A stretch of 64,000 nucleotides of DNA, from NCBI RefSeq assembly GCF_003944835.1, contig NZ_RWIV01000001.1:2271501-2335500 (forward strand), given 5' to 3'. Below are positions 8,728-17,400 of this stretch, piece by piece. How positions within the stretch are numbered: position 1 is the first letter of the stretch; each line of letters opens with the position of its first letter. Position numbers and translations under genes: made by a program. The stretch comes from Bacillus sp. HMF5848 (lineage in GTDB: Bacteria > Bacillota > Bacilli > Bacillales > HMF5848). The notes beneath the pieces are model-generated. The model was not told the origin of the DNA and did not search any database. It worked only from the letters and a program-made list of their open reading frames with translations.

Positions 8728-8741
8728 TGACAACGCTTACA
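8728..8741 (-). promoter_or_regulatory. cre box (CcpA site) upstream of the binding-lipoprotein gene
   Basis: On the minus strand the sequence TGTAAGCGTTGTCA matches the CcpA consensus TGWAANCGNTNWCA at every fixed position. It directly abuts the livF stop codon and lies about 80 bases before the lipoprotein start. This suggests carbon catabolite repression of the lipoprotein, esterase, dehalogenase-like, ligase and phosphotriesterase-like genes. Confidence 0.7.
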
Positions 8742-9449
8742 TCAAGCGCCAATATAAGCTTTTCTTACTTCATCATTTTGCAAGAGTTCATCTTTACTGC
8801 CTTCTAATACATTACGTCCATTCTCAATGACATAACCTCTATGTGAGATATCTAGCGCTGCATTGGCATTTTGTTCAGCTAGTAAAATTGTCACTCCTTG
8901 CTTATTAATATCCTCAATAATTGTAAACATTTGTTCAACAATTAAAGGGGCAAGACCTAAGGATGGTTCATCTAGCATTAGAAGTTTAGGTTTTGACATT
9001 AACGCACGACCAATTGCAAGCATTTGCTGTTGTCCCCCACTTAAGGAACCAGCTGGGGCTTGTCGCTTTTCATATAGTATTGGAAATTGCTCATAGATTT
9101 CCTCTATAGATTCTTTTACTATTCTTTTATGCCTTCGAAACGTATATCCTCCAAGCTGTAAATTGTCATGCACACTCATTTGTGCAAATAGCTTTCTACC
9201 TTCTGCACATTGAACTATACCGTCATGAACAAGCTTACCTGGTGGGTGACCGTTTATTCTCTTGTCTTCAAATAAGATATCACCTTTACTTGGTTTTAAT
9301 AAACCAGATATTACACGAAACAAAGTGCTTTTTCCTGCTCCATTTGCACCGAGTAATACAACTAACTCCCCTTTTTCTATTTCTAAATGCACATTTTGAA
9401 GTGCCTCAAAGCGACCATAATTCGCAAAAATATTATTGAGCGTTAGCAT
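8742..9449 (-). CDS. livF: ABC transporter ATP-binding protein, LivF type
   Basis: Cytoplasmic ATPase of 235 residues, one of the two energising subunits of the Liv-type importer. Walker A GANGAGKST is at 34-42, the signature LSGGQQQ is canonical, and Walker B LLMLDEPS follows. The ATG at 9449 is chosen over a GTG nine bases upstream because AGGGGGTG is well spaced from the ATG. The start lies inside the end of livG, a 17-base overlap, so the two are translationally coupled. With LivG, LivM, LivH and the downstream lipoprotein it makes a complete five-part importer. Substrate specificity is set by the binding protein and is unknown. Confidence 0.92.
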   Translation of the reverse strand: MLTLNNIFANYGRFEALQNVHLEIEKGELVVLLGANGAGKSTLFRVISGLLKPSKGDILFEDKRINGHPPGKLVHDGIVQCAEGRKLFAQMSVHDNLQLGGYTFRRHKRIVKESIEEIYEQFPILYEKRQAPAGSLSGGQQQMLAIGRALMSKPKLLMLDEPSLGLAPLIVEQMFTIIEDINKQGVTILLAEQNANAALDISHRGYVIENGRNVLEGSKDELLQNDEVRKAYIGA

Positions 9450-10206
9450 GAACAGCACCCCCTAAATAAGCTTCAATAACTCTTTTGTTTTTACTAATTT
9501 CTTCTGGGGCACCTTCCGCAATTTTCTCACCTTGATTTAGAACCATTATTTTATCTGCTAAACTCATAATCATTTGCATCTTATGTTCAATTATGCATAC
9601 AGACACACCAGAATCAGCAATTTTACGAATTAACGTTGTTAATCCAACCGTTTCATCCGGATTGACTCCTGCTGCTGGTTCATCTAACAAAATAATGACA
9701 GGGTCTGTTGCTAAAGCAAGAGCAATCGCAACACGTTTTTGTGCTTCTTGTGGAATCGACCGTACATACTTATCTTTTAAATGCAATAAATCGGTAAATT
9801 CTAGAACTGATAATGCCTTTTTTAACGCTTGTGCTTCTTCACGCTTTTCTCGTTTTGTGCGCAGAATTGCATCAAATAAATTGGACTTGGTACGTAATCG
9901 GTAACCGATAATGACATTATCTAACACTGTTGAATCTGCGAATAAGTTCGTCGTTTGAAATGTACGCCCCATACCAATTTTAGCGATTTGGTTTGATTTT
10001 AAGCTTGTAATGTCCTTTCCATTAAATAAAATTTGTCCGGAGGTTGGTTGAATAAAACCACTAAGTAAATTAAAAAATGTTGATTTACCAGCACCATTTG
10101 GTCCTATGATTGCTGTTATTTTTCCTTCTTCAATTACAAAGTCAACATTTTGAACAGCCTTTAATCCACCAAATGTCTTTGACAGCTTTTTTATTTCTAG
10201 TAACAT
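9433..10206 (-). CDS. livG: ABC transporter ATP-binding protein, LivG type
   Basis: Second ATPase subunit of the Liv-type importer, 257 residues. Walker A GPNGAGKST is at 35-43 and Walker B IILLDEPAAG is intact, with the LivG-typical C-terminal extension. The ABC signature is unusual: the place of LSGGQ or the LivG form LPYGQQ is taken by SIPQEAQKRVAIALAL, without the glycines. Its partner LivF has a normal signature, so one composite ATP site of the heterodimer may be weakened. The start is five bases after the livM stop. No other damage is visible, so I regard it as functional. Confidence 0.9.
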   Translation of the reverse strand: MLLEIKKLSKTFGGLKAVQNVDFVIEEGKITAIIGPNGAGKSTFFNLLSGFIQPTSGQILFNGKDITSLKSNQIAKIGMGRTFQTTNLFADSTVLDNVIIGYRLRTKSNLFDAILRTKREKREEAQALKKALSVLEFTDLLHLKDKYVRSIPQEAQKRVAIALALATDPVIILLDEPAAGVNPDETVGLTTLIRKIADSGVSVCIIEHKMQMIMSLADKIMVLNQGEKIAEGAPEEISKNKRVIEAYLGGAVHANAQ

Positions 10207-10211
10207 ATGTT

Positions 10212-11216
10212 TTATCCCACCTCCTCTACTGTTTTCTCTACAGCTTTTTGCTTTCTCTTTTTAGTCTGTCGAGATTTAAGAAAAGCACGAAATTCTAAAA
10301 ACCCACCTACAATTCCTCTCGGATAAAAGAGCATGATGAGTACAACAATAGGCCCAAAAATAATCATTCTATATTCTTCTAAAAATTGCAGTGATTGTGT
10401 AAGAGTAACAATAATAAACGTACCAAGAAGAGGACCCGTTAAAGTACCGATACCTCCAACGAGCAAGTATAAAAGCATCTCGAATGTAATCATAGTAGAT
10501 GCTATATCTGGCCCGATAAAACGAATAAATGTGGCATACAAAATCCCCGCCAATCCTGCAAAAAAAGTAGATATAACAAACGCAATTAATTGATTTTTCA
10601 TAATAGAGATACCAATCGTTTGTGCTAGCTGCTCACTGTTTCGAATTGCAACAAAGGTTCGCCCAAGCAAAGAATGTATTATTCGGTGCATCACAAAAAT
10701 GGTTGTGACGAGAAAAAATAAAACTAAATAGTATTGAGATAAAATGGAGTCAAAATATATTGGTCCTATAGGAGCAGGTGTCGGTATTCCAATTAACCCA
10801 CGAACACCACCAGTAAGTTCATCCCATTTATCAATAATCAGATAAATAATGAACCCCACACACATCGTATAAATGGCAAAGAAATGATTTCGAGTCCGTA
10901 AGGCGACAACACCTACGAGAGCACCTAAAACAGGTGTAATAGCAAGAGCTATGAAGAAGGCTATCCAAAAGGGCACATTAGCTTTTGTAGTTAACAATCC
11001 TACTGCATACGCACCTATCGCGAAAAATCCTGAGTGAGCGAGTGACAATTGACCAATGTAACCCGAAATAACATTAAAGCCATATACAGCTATAGACCAT
11101 ATAAATACGAGTATTAACACTTGCTTATAATAATTGTTTTGCGTAACAAGTGGAAATACAATTGCTGCAAGTAATAATATGGAGAGGATTACTTTACTTT
11201 GGAACAGTCTTTGCAT
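10212..11216 (-). CDS. livM: ABC transporter permease, LivM type
   Basis: Integral membrane permease of 334 residues with about eight to ten predicted hydrophobic helices. The family pattern is visible around SGYIGQLSLAHSGFFAIGAYA in the N-terminal third and GGIGTLTGPLLGT towards the C-terminus. The tail is strongly basic and cytoplasmic. The start overlaps the livH stop by one base. It pairs with LivH to form the translocation channel. LivM proteins are larger than LivH proteins and the sizes here agree. Confidence 0.9.
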   Translation of the reverse strand: MQRLFQSKVILSILLLAAIVFPLVTQNNYYKQVLILVFIWSIAVYGFNVISGYIGQLSLAHSGFFAIGAYAVGLLTTKANVPFWIAFFIALAITPVLGALVGVVALRTRNHFFAIYTMCVGFIIYLIIDKWDELTGGVRGLIGIPTPAPIGPIYFDSILSQYYLVLFFLVTTIFVMHRIIHSLLGRTFVAIRNSEQLAQTIGISIMKNQLIAFVISTFFAGLAGILYATFIRFIGPDIASTMITFEMLLYLLVGGIGTLTGPLLGTFIIVTLTQSLQFLEEYRMIIFGPIVVLIMLFYPRGIVGGFLEFRAFLKSRQTKKRKQKAVEKTVEEVG

Positions 11217-12079
11217 TAATGTACCTCCTTCGTAAATAATCCTGTAGGTTTAGCTGTTAAAATAATAACTAATAAAATAAACGCAATTAAATCTTTATAA
11301 TCGTTAGAAATATACGTTGCACCTAAACTCTCTGACAAACCTAACAAATAACCGCCTACAATAGCACCAGGAATACTCCCCATCCCTCCAATGATTATGA
11401 TGACAAAGGCTTTCATAATAACAAGATTCCCCATAGTCGGATACACTAAATTTATAGGTGAGGCTAATGAAGCAGCTGCAGCAGCCAAACCACCAGCTAT
11501 AAAAAATGTCAGCATTGCCACAAAGTTTGCATTAATCCCAACTAAGAAGGCTCCTTCTCTATTCTGTGCCATCGCCATTATAGCTCTGCCAGTTAACGTT
11601 CTCTTTAGGAATACATGAAGAAGTACCATTAATATAACAGCAGCTACAATGATCAGAATGCGCTGTGCGGTAACTGTAATGCCAAAAAACGAAACAGGAC
11701 TGCCATATGGTGTAGTCATGCGTTGATAATCGGCACCCCAGATTAAGTGTGCAAGTGACTCGAAGAATAACAAAATGCCAATTGCTGCCACCATAATGCG
11801 AAGAGGATCAGCATTTCCTAATCTATGAAATATAAGTCTTTCAGACAAAACACCCAACAAACCAACTATAAGAATGGATAGTATTACAGCTAACCAATAA
11901 TGAACACCTAAGTTAGTCATAATTAATAGCGTTGCATAAGCTCCAATCATGTAGAATGCACCATGAGCAAAATTAGGAATATGTAATATCCCAAAAACAA
12001 GTGTCAAACCTAAAGCCACTAAGCTGTAAACGCTGCCAATAGTAAGACCATTCAATAGTTGCTGAAGAAACAACATCAT
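11216..12079 (-). CDS. livH: ABC transporter permease, LivH type
   Basis: Integral membrane permease of 287 residues, the usual LivH length, with about eight hydrophobic helices. Characteristic segments are LTLVFGILHIPNFAHGAFYMIGAY near residues 26-49 and GGMGSIPGAIVGGYLLG near the C-terminus. The ATG at 12079 has GGAGGG nine bases upstream; a second ATG follows at once. It is the first gene of the transporter block. The 120 bases before it are AT-rich and hold a hairpin downstream of the oxidoreductase gene, so a separate promoter is possible here. Confidence 0.9.
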   Translation of the reverse strand: MMLFLQQLLNGLTIGSVYSLVALGLTLVFGILHIPNFAHGAFYMIGAYATLLIMTNLGVHYWLAVILSILIVGLLGVLSERLIFHRLGNADPLRIMVAAIGILLFFESLAHLIWGADYQRMTTPYGSPVSFFGITVTAQRILIIVAAVILMVLLHVFLKRTLTGRAIMAMAQNREGAFLVGINANFVAMLTFFIAGGLAAAAASLASPINLVYPTMGNLVIMKAFVIIIIGGMGSIPGAIVGGYLLGLSESLGATYISNDYKDLIAFILLVIILTAKPTGLFTKEVH

Positions 12080-12157
12080 AGTTTCGGACCCTCCTTTATT
12101 TTAAAATATTTATTATTTTCAGAATATTTATATCGCAGTAGTGATAAATGTTCCTAC

Positions 12158-12179
12158 GGAGGGTAGGATGCTACCCTCC
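12158..12179. terminator. Hairpin between oxidoreductase gene and transporter block
   Basis: A perfect 9-bp GC-rich inverted repeat (12158-12166 and 12171-12179) with a 4-base loop, 23 bases after the oxidoreductase stop. The T-run is on the plus-strand side, so as a minus-strand terminator it is atypical. It still marks a likely break between the beta-oxidation block and the transporter genes. Confidence 0.5.
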
Positions 12180-12201
12180 ATTTTTAGTTAAATTCATTTG
12201 T

Positions 12202-13176
12202 TTATGGTATTAGTACTAACTTTCCTTTAGTTTGACGACTTTGTAATAATCTATGAGCGGTCATAGCCTCACTAAGAGAATACGTGCCACCAATAGTTAC
12301 TTTAAGTTCCCCGCTTGCGACAAATTGCAATAACTCTTGTAGACTACTTTGAAATAATTGTTGCTTCTTCATAATTTGTGGCAAGAAAAATCCGACAACG
12401 GATTGATTCTTTGCCATTAACGAGGATGGATAGAATCGTGCTTGTTCCCCACTAGCGACACCATAAATAACTAATCTACCAAATGGTGCTAAACATTTTA
12501 ATGTTTTATAAAACACTTCTCCACCCACCATTTCTAAAGCAACATCCACTCCTCGACCTTCAGTAATCTGCAGTACTTCTTTTTCCCAATCGCTCTTCGT
12601 ATAATCAACACCATGAGTTGCACCTAATTCCATAGCAAGAGATAGCTTTTCTGATGAACTAGCAGTCGCAATGATTTTGTCTGCTTTCCATATTCGAGCA
12701 AGTTGAACAGCTAATGATCCTACACCGCCAGCAGATGCATGAATAAGGATACTTTCACCTTCTATAAATTGTCCCATTGTTTTTATAACATGATAAGCAC
12801 TTAGGCCTTGTAACGGTATGGCAACAGCTGTTTCAAATGAAGTATCCTCAGGAACTGGAATTAAAAATCTAGAATCAGCTATAGCATATTCAGCGTACCC
12901 ATTTTGAGAAATAAGCGTAACTACTCTTGATCCAATCGCAACATTCTTTACTTTATCACCAACAGCAACCACCACCCCCGCTACTTCTGCACCCGGAATA
13001 AATGGTAATGGTGTTGGCAACACATATGCCCCTTCACGTCGTGCCGTATCAGCATAATTGACTCCAATTGCTTTTACTTCAATTAATACTTCATATCCAT
13101 GAGGTGTCGGCTTTTCTAGTTCAACAAGCTGCAGAACCTCAGGTCCTCCATATTGTTCTATTTGAATGGCTTTCAT
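12202..13176 (-). CDS. NADPH:quinone oxidoreductase-like MDR protein
   Basis: Medium-chain dehydrogenase/reductase of the zinc-free quinone oxidoreductase type, 324 residues. The GroES-like N-terminal half carries GVNYADTARREG and the Rossmann half has HASAGGVGSLAVQLA near residues 144-158. The structural zinc cysteines of alcohol dehydrogenases are absent. Likely reaction: NADPH-dependent reduction of a quinone or an activated double bond, such as an enoyl-CoA or enone. I use the ATG at 13176, with GGGGAG eight bases before it, rather than a TTG two codons upstream. It is the last gene of beta-oxidation block A, 19 bases after the crotonase gene. Confidence 0.85.
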   Translation of the reverse strand: MKAIQIEQYGGPEVLQLVELEKPTPHGYEVLIEVKAIGVNYADTARREGAYVLPTPLPFIPGAEVAGVVVAVGDKVKNVAIGSRVVTLISQNGYAEYAIADSRFLIPVPEDTSFETAVAIPLQGLSAYHVIKTMGQFIEGESILIHASAGGVGSLAVQLARIWKADKIIATASSSEKLSLAMELGATHGVDYTKSDWEKEVLQITEGRGVDVALEMVGGEVFYKTLKCLAPFGRLVIYGVASGEQARFYPSSLMAKNQSVVGFFLPQIMKKQQLFQSSLQELLQFVASGELKVTIGGTYSLSEAMTAHRLLQSRQTKGKLVLIP

Positions 13177-13195
13177 GTACAAAACTCCCCTACCA

Positions 13196-13972
13196 TTATT
13201 TTCCTAAAAAGTGCGGTCGACGTTTTTCTTTAAATGCATTTACACCTTCCAAATGATCCGAAGATGCTATCATCATAGTTTGTGTGATTCTCTCTTGTTC
13301 TAAAATATCTGATAAATTTGAGGTTAACGCTTGATCTACAATCTTTTTCATTTGACCAAATGCTAAACTTGGACCTTTAGCAAGTTTTAGTGCAAAAGAG
13401 GTGGTTTCCTCTTGCAAAGTATCGAGAGAAAATACTTTGTTCACAATACCTAACTGCTGCGCTTCTTCAGCAGTAATGGCTTCACCAGTCATCAATAACT
13501 CTTTAGCTTTATGCACACCAACAAGGTGTGGGAGAAAATATGATCCGCCACCATCAGACACTAAACCTACTTGTTGAAAGCTCAAAATAAATTTTGTATC
13601 AATAGCTGCAACGATTAAATCACTTGCAAGTGCTAAATTGAATCCAGCTCCTGCAGCAAAACCATGCACCGCCGCAATAATTGGTTTTTGTAAAGATTTC
13701 ATGGCAATAATACATTCGTTTAAGTGGCCGATGTGTTCATACACTTGCACAGCATCGACCTGACCCATTGTTTTTACATCTCCTCCAGCGCTAAAAGCTC
13801 GCCCAGCTCCTGATAATACAACAACCCGTACATTCGGATTTTGAGCTGCTTCACGAATGGAATCTGTCAAGCTAGTAATCATTTCTGCGCTAAAAGCATT
13901 TAGACTTTCTGGTCTATTTAGCGTAATAGAGAGAATGGGACCGTTATGTTCAACTATTAAATGATTAGGCAT
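13196..13972 (-). CDS. PaaG-like enoyl-CoA hydratase/isomerase (crotonase fold)
   Basis: Crotonase-superfamily protein of 258 residues with the CoA-binding and oxyanion segments FSAGGDVK near residues 60-67 and HGFAAGAGFNLALASDL near 103-119. The two catalytic glutamates of classical enoyl-CoA hydratases are missing: GGGCE is replaced by GAGFN and PE by QQ. Instead Asp140 stands in GLVSDGGG, the position of the catalytic aspartate in PaaG-type isomerases. I therefore expect a double-bond isomerase or a related ring- or epoxide-acting enzyme rather than a simple hydratase. It lies between the SDR and oxidoreductase genes. The second crotonase at 19174-19953 keeps both glutamates, so the two are probably not redundant. 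Confidence 0.82.
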   Translation of the reverse strand: MPNHLIVEHNGPILSITLNRPESLNAFSAEMITSLTDSIREAAQNPNVRVVVLSGAGRAFSAGGDVKTMGQVDAVQVYEHIGHLNECIIAMKSLQKPIIAAVHGFAAGAGFNLALASDLIVAAIDTKFILSFQQVGLVSDGGGSYFLPHLVGVHKAKELLMTGEAITAEEAQQLGIVNKVFSLDTLQEETTSFALKLAKGPSLAFGQMKKIVDQALTSNLSDILEQERITQTMMIASSDHLEGVNAFKEKRRPHFLGK

Positions 13973-14024
13973 GTATAGTCTCCTTACATTATATTATTTA
14001 AGAATGAACCTTTATGCTTTACTT

Positions 14025-14807
14025 CTACGTTATTAACCAGCCTCCATCAACTAGTAAATCTGATCCAGTCATATACGAAGCCTCCTGTGATGCTGCAAAA
14101 GTAATAACACTAGCAATCTCTTCTGGCTTTCCTACTCTTTTTAATGCTGTATTTCTCCGAATAGCTTTAGCAAATTGTTCATTTTGCAAGCCGTCCTCTG
14201 TTAATGGTGTTTCTACAAAACCTGGTGAGACTGAGTTAACACGAATACCAAATGGAGACAGTTCGAGTGCTAACGCTTTTGTAAAATTAATTACACCAGC
14301 CTTTGCAGCACTGTAGTGTGGTATATGAGACCCGGCTTTGTATCCTGACAACGATGCTATATTTATAATTGACCGGTCGCGCCGCAACTTCTCATCCTCT
14401 TGTTTACTCATTTCAACCATTAACTGCCCTAAAAGCTTTGAGACTAAAAATACACTTTTCAGATTTGTCGTTTGTACATAATCCCAATCCTCACTTGATG
14501 TTCCAAGTATTTTTGATTGAGATGATCCACCCGCATTATTAATTAATACATGTAGATCCCCATAATGTTCTTTTATAAAATTAACTAATTCTAGAATATC
14601 TTCTTCGTTTGTAACATCTGCTTGAAAAATTTCAGCTGCTGGTATTTTGAATGCGTGGTTAATCCGTTTAGCAACTTTTTCAAGCTTTGTTAATGTACGA
14701 CCAACTAGTACTACTTTGGCTCCTTCTTGCGCTAAACGTATTGCTGTTGCCTCACCAATACCACTACCTGCTCCTGTAACAACTGCCACAGTTTGTAAAA
14801 AACGCAT
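14025..14807 (-). CDS. Short-chain dehydrogenase/reductase (SDR)
   Basis: Classical NAD(P)-dependent SDR of 260 residues. The cofactor motif TGAGSGIG is at 11-18, NNAGG marks the adenine-ring site, and the Ser, Tyr and Lys of the active site are in NIASLSG and HYSAAKAG. The usual PG motif (SVSPGFVETPL) and C-terminal GSDLLVDGGW are present. Likely oxidation of a hydroxyacyl-CoA or alcohol. It is 52 bases downstream of the long acyl-CoA dehydrogenase and 52 bases upstream of the PaaG-like gene. It is one of three SDRs in the island; their substrates cannot be distinguished from sequence. Confidence 0.87.
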   Translation of the reverse strand: MRFLQTVAVVTGAGSGIGEATAIRLAQEGAKVVLVGRTLTKLEKVAKRINHAFKIPAAEIFQADVTNEEDILELVNFIKEHYGDLHVLINNAGGSSQSKILGTSSEDWDYVQTTNLKSVFLVSKLLGQLMVEMSKQEDEKLRRDRSIINIASLSGYKAGSHIPHYSAAKAGVINFTKALALELSPFGIRVNSVSPGFVETPLTEDGLQNEQFAKAIRRNTALKRVGKPEEIASVITFAASQEASYMTGSDLLVDGGWLIT

Positions 14808-14859
14808 TTCCGAGCCCCCTTCTGCCCTTTTTTGTCTATTTAGAAGCCAATGGCTACCA

Positions 14860-16629
14860 TTAGCAGCTATAATCTACTTTCTCTTGTAAAATTGATGATA
14901 GCTGTCTTTTTCTTTCACTATATCCTTGCTCTTGAATTGCGGACAGGTTTTTCGTAACAAGGTTGCGTAACGCAATTCCTTTCTCACCATCAGTCACACA
15001 TAGTAATAGCTTTTGCGCTATACTACTGACAGCATAAATGTATTCATCAACTAACACTTTTGTTAAGAGAACCTTTGCTTGTTCTTTTTCAGCGGAATTG
15101 TTAGAAATTGCTTGCATACTTCTTAACACTGCTGATTGTGAAGCAAATAGCATAATTGCTAAATCAGACAGCTTCATGAGAACTTCCTGTTCTTCCTGGA
15201 GTCTCGCACCATATGTTTCGAACGCTGACCCAGCACATACTAAGAACAGACGACGGAATAATTGAACTGCTTCTTGTTCACGCTCTAGTATTCCTGTAAA
15301 TGAATACTTTGGTGTTTGCATATCTAAAAGAGCTTTTTGTACTTGTTCTTCTAACTGTAACTCTCCTTTAGAAACCTTTCTAAACAAATGCGTCGGAATG
15401 AGAAGTCGATTAATTTCATTTGTTCCTTCGAAAATTCTATTGATTCTTGAATCACGGTACATTTGTTCAACTTTATATTCTTTAATGAAACCTGCTCCAC
15501 CATGTAGTTGTAAAGCTTCATCTGCTACGTAATCAAGTGTTTCAGATCCAAACACTTTGCAAATCGCACATTCAGTGGCGTACTCCATCATTCTTCTGGC
15601 CACTTCATCGTAATTGTTGCTATCATACAATTCACCAAGAGCATCCTCCAATAAGCCTGCTGTTCGGTACTGTAAAGACTCCGCAGCATAGATTGTGGCG
15701 GCCATGTTAGCAATTTTTTCTTTTGTAGCTGGGAAATCAGCTATCGAGCGACCAAATTGTTGACGTTCGCTCGTGAATTGAAGAGCTAGCTTTAAACCAT
15801 ATTTTGCAGCGCCCATACAAGCTGAGCCAAGGTTGAACCGACCTAAGTTTAAAACATTCAGCGCAATAACATGTCCTTTACCAACCTCACCAAGAAGATT
15901 CTCAACGGGTACAAGACAATCCTCCATAATGACAGATCTTGTCGATGAACCTTTTATCCCCATTTTGTTTTCTTCTGGTCCAAGTGATAAGCCTGGGAAA
16001 TCCTTTTCAACAATAAATGCCGTAAATTTTGTACCGTCTACCTTTGCATAAACAATAAACGTATCTGAAAAAAATGCATTTGTAATATAGATTTTTGTTC
16101 CATTTAGTATATAGTGTGTTCCTGCGTCATTTAAAACAGCTGTTGTTTTTGCTGCTAACGCATCTGAACCAGAGCCAGGCTCTGTTAAGCAATATGCCCC
16201 TATATATTCACCACTGGCAAGTTTAGGTAAATATTTTCGTTTTTGTTCATCTGTTCCAAAATACGTAATGGGTAATGTGGCTATGCACGTATGATTCGAG
16301 TGAGCTACCCCGTACCCACTGGTGCGACCAATGATTTCGCCGACTAACCCTTTGCTTATCTTGTCGAGTCCAAGTCCACCATACGTTTCTGGAATACTAT
16401 GAGCTAATAAACCTAGCTCTCCTGCTTTTTGAAGTAATGAAACTACTTTCTTGAAATCTTGATTTTCAATAGCTTCATTATGAGGATCTACCTCTTTTTC
16501 AATAAATTGCTTTGCCGTTTGTGCAATCATTTTATGCTCATTTGTAAAATCCTCTGGTGTAAAGATGATTTCCTCACTGTTCTCGTATAAGAAGCCTGCT
16601 CCTCTTACGTTCTTTGTTGTTTCTGTCAT
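14860..16629 (-). CDS. Acyl-CoA dehydrogenase, long FadE (YusJ)-like form
   Basis: FAD-dependent acyl-CoA dehydrogenase of 589 residues, about 200 longer than the standard family and close to the Bacillus FadE/YusJ type. FAD- and substrate-binding motifs are [12 protein letters not shown] near 146-157 and KIYITNA near 179-185. The catalytic base is probably Glu401 in [11 protein letters not shown]. The extra C-terminal domain (about 420-589) is the helical extension of very-long-chain forms. It performs the first oxidation of beta-oxidation and hands electrons to electron-transfer flavoprotein, which is not encoded here. It starts four bases after the phosphatase-like gene, clearly the same operon. 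Confidence 0.92.
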   Translation of the reverse strand: MTETTKNVRGAGFLYENSEEIIFTPEDFTNEHKMIAQTAKQFIEKEVDPHNEAIENQDFKKVVSLLQKAGELGLLAHSIPETYGGLGLDKISKGLVGEIIGRTSGYGVAHSNHTCIATLPITYFGTDEQKRKYLPKLASGEYIGAYCLTEPGSGSDALAAKTTAVLNDAGTHYILNGTKIYITNAFFSDTFIVYAKVDGTKFTAFIVEKDFPGLSLGPEENKMGIKGSSTRSVIMEDCLVPVENLLGEVGKGHVIALNVLNLGRFNLGSACMGAAKYGLKLALQFTSERQQFGRSIADFPATKEKIANMAATIYAAESLQYRTAGLLEDALGELYDSNNYDEVARRMMEYATECAICKVFGSETLDYVADEALQLHGGAGFIKEYKVEQMYRDSRINRIFEGTNEINRLLIPTHLFRKVSKGELQLEEQVQKALLDMQTPKYSFTGILEREQEAVQLFRRLFLVCAGSAFETYGARLQEEQEVLMKLSDLAIMLFASQSAVLRSMQAISNNSAEKEQAKVLLTKVLVDEYIYAVSSIAQKLLLCVTDGEKGIALRNLVTKNLSAIQEQGYSERKRQLSSILQEKVDYSC

Positions 16630-16633
16630 GAAT

Positions 16634-17389
16634 TTAATCCCCTTCCTTTCCAGATAAACAAAGCGAGTTGTTAATAATATGAGAATTGTTTGTTACAATA
16701 GGCACGACATCGAATTGATTTTCCTTTGCTACATATGCTAATTCTTCATCAAAACCATACTGCAATAACATCTGTCCAACTCTCGTTTCACGAAGAAGAT
16801 CTTCTCCACTCTGAATACCTTTATAAAATTTGTACGATGCCTTCGCAGCATCTGTCAGTTCCCATTGAGAGAATTCTTCAAGCAAACATTTAATTAAACA
16901 GCCTGCTCCATAAAAATCCTCCATGCAGAAATTATTTGATGAGCCTGAACAAACTATTATGATTGTCTCTTCTTTAAATTTAGACGTAACAGCTTTAGCA
17001 ATAGCCTTGGCATTCAATAAGGAACAAACAAATATTTCCTTTGCCCCTTCACATTTTCGTATCGCTACTGTTCCATTTGTAGTCGACAGAATCATTGTTT
17101 TATTAACGATTTGTTTTTGCAAACTTAATGGATTCGGATCAAGAAAACCATCAAGAGTTTTTCCTTCATATTCTCCTACTAGTTCAATCTCTTCTTTAAC
17201 AAAATTTTTAGCTACTTGTTCTGCTTCCTCTTTATTAAGCACAGGAATTACAGAATGGGCTTGATGCTGTAACGCAGATGTAATTGTCGATGTTGCTAAT
17301 AATATATCTAGTACAATCGCAACCTTATCATCTTGTATCTTCACTTCATCAATATCCTCTTTCTTGAGTAAAACATGAATACGGCCCAC
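16634..17389 (-). CDS. 2-phosphosulfolactate phosphatase family protein (ComB-like)
   Basis: Protein of 251 residues matching the ComB family, named for coenzyme M synthesis in methanogens, where it dephosphorylates 2-phosphosulfolactate. Family motifs are DILLATSTI near 28-36, ILSTTNGTVAI near 100-110 and CSGSSNNFCMEDFYGAG in the C-terminal half. It starts with GTG at 17389, with GGGGG seven bases before. No ComA-like phosphosulfolactate synthase gene is in the window. It sits between the APH-type kinase gene and an acyl-CoA dehydrogenase gene, so it may act on another phosphorylated hydroxy acid. Family assignment is firm; the substrate is open. Confidence 0.8.
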   Translation of the reverse strand: MGRIHVLLKKEDIDEVKIQDDKVAIVLDILLATSTITSALQHQAHSVIPVLNKEEAEQVAKNFVKEEIELVGEYEGKTLDGFLDPNPLSLQKQIVNKTMILSTTNGTVAIRKCEGAKEIFVCSLLNAKAIAKAVTSKFKEETIIIVCSGSSNNFCMEDFYGAGCLIKCLLEEFSQWELTDAAKASYKFYKGIQSGEDLLRETRVGQMLLQYGFDEELAYVAKENQFDVVPIVTNNSHIINNSLCLSGKEGD

Positions 17390-17400
17390 AATGATGCCCC

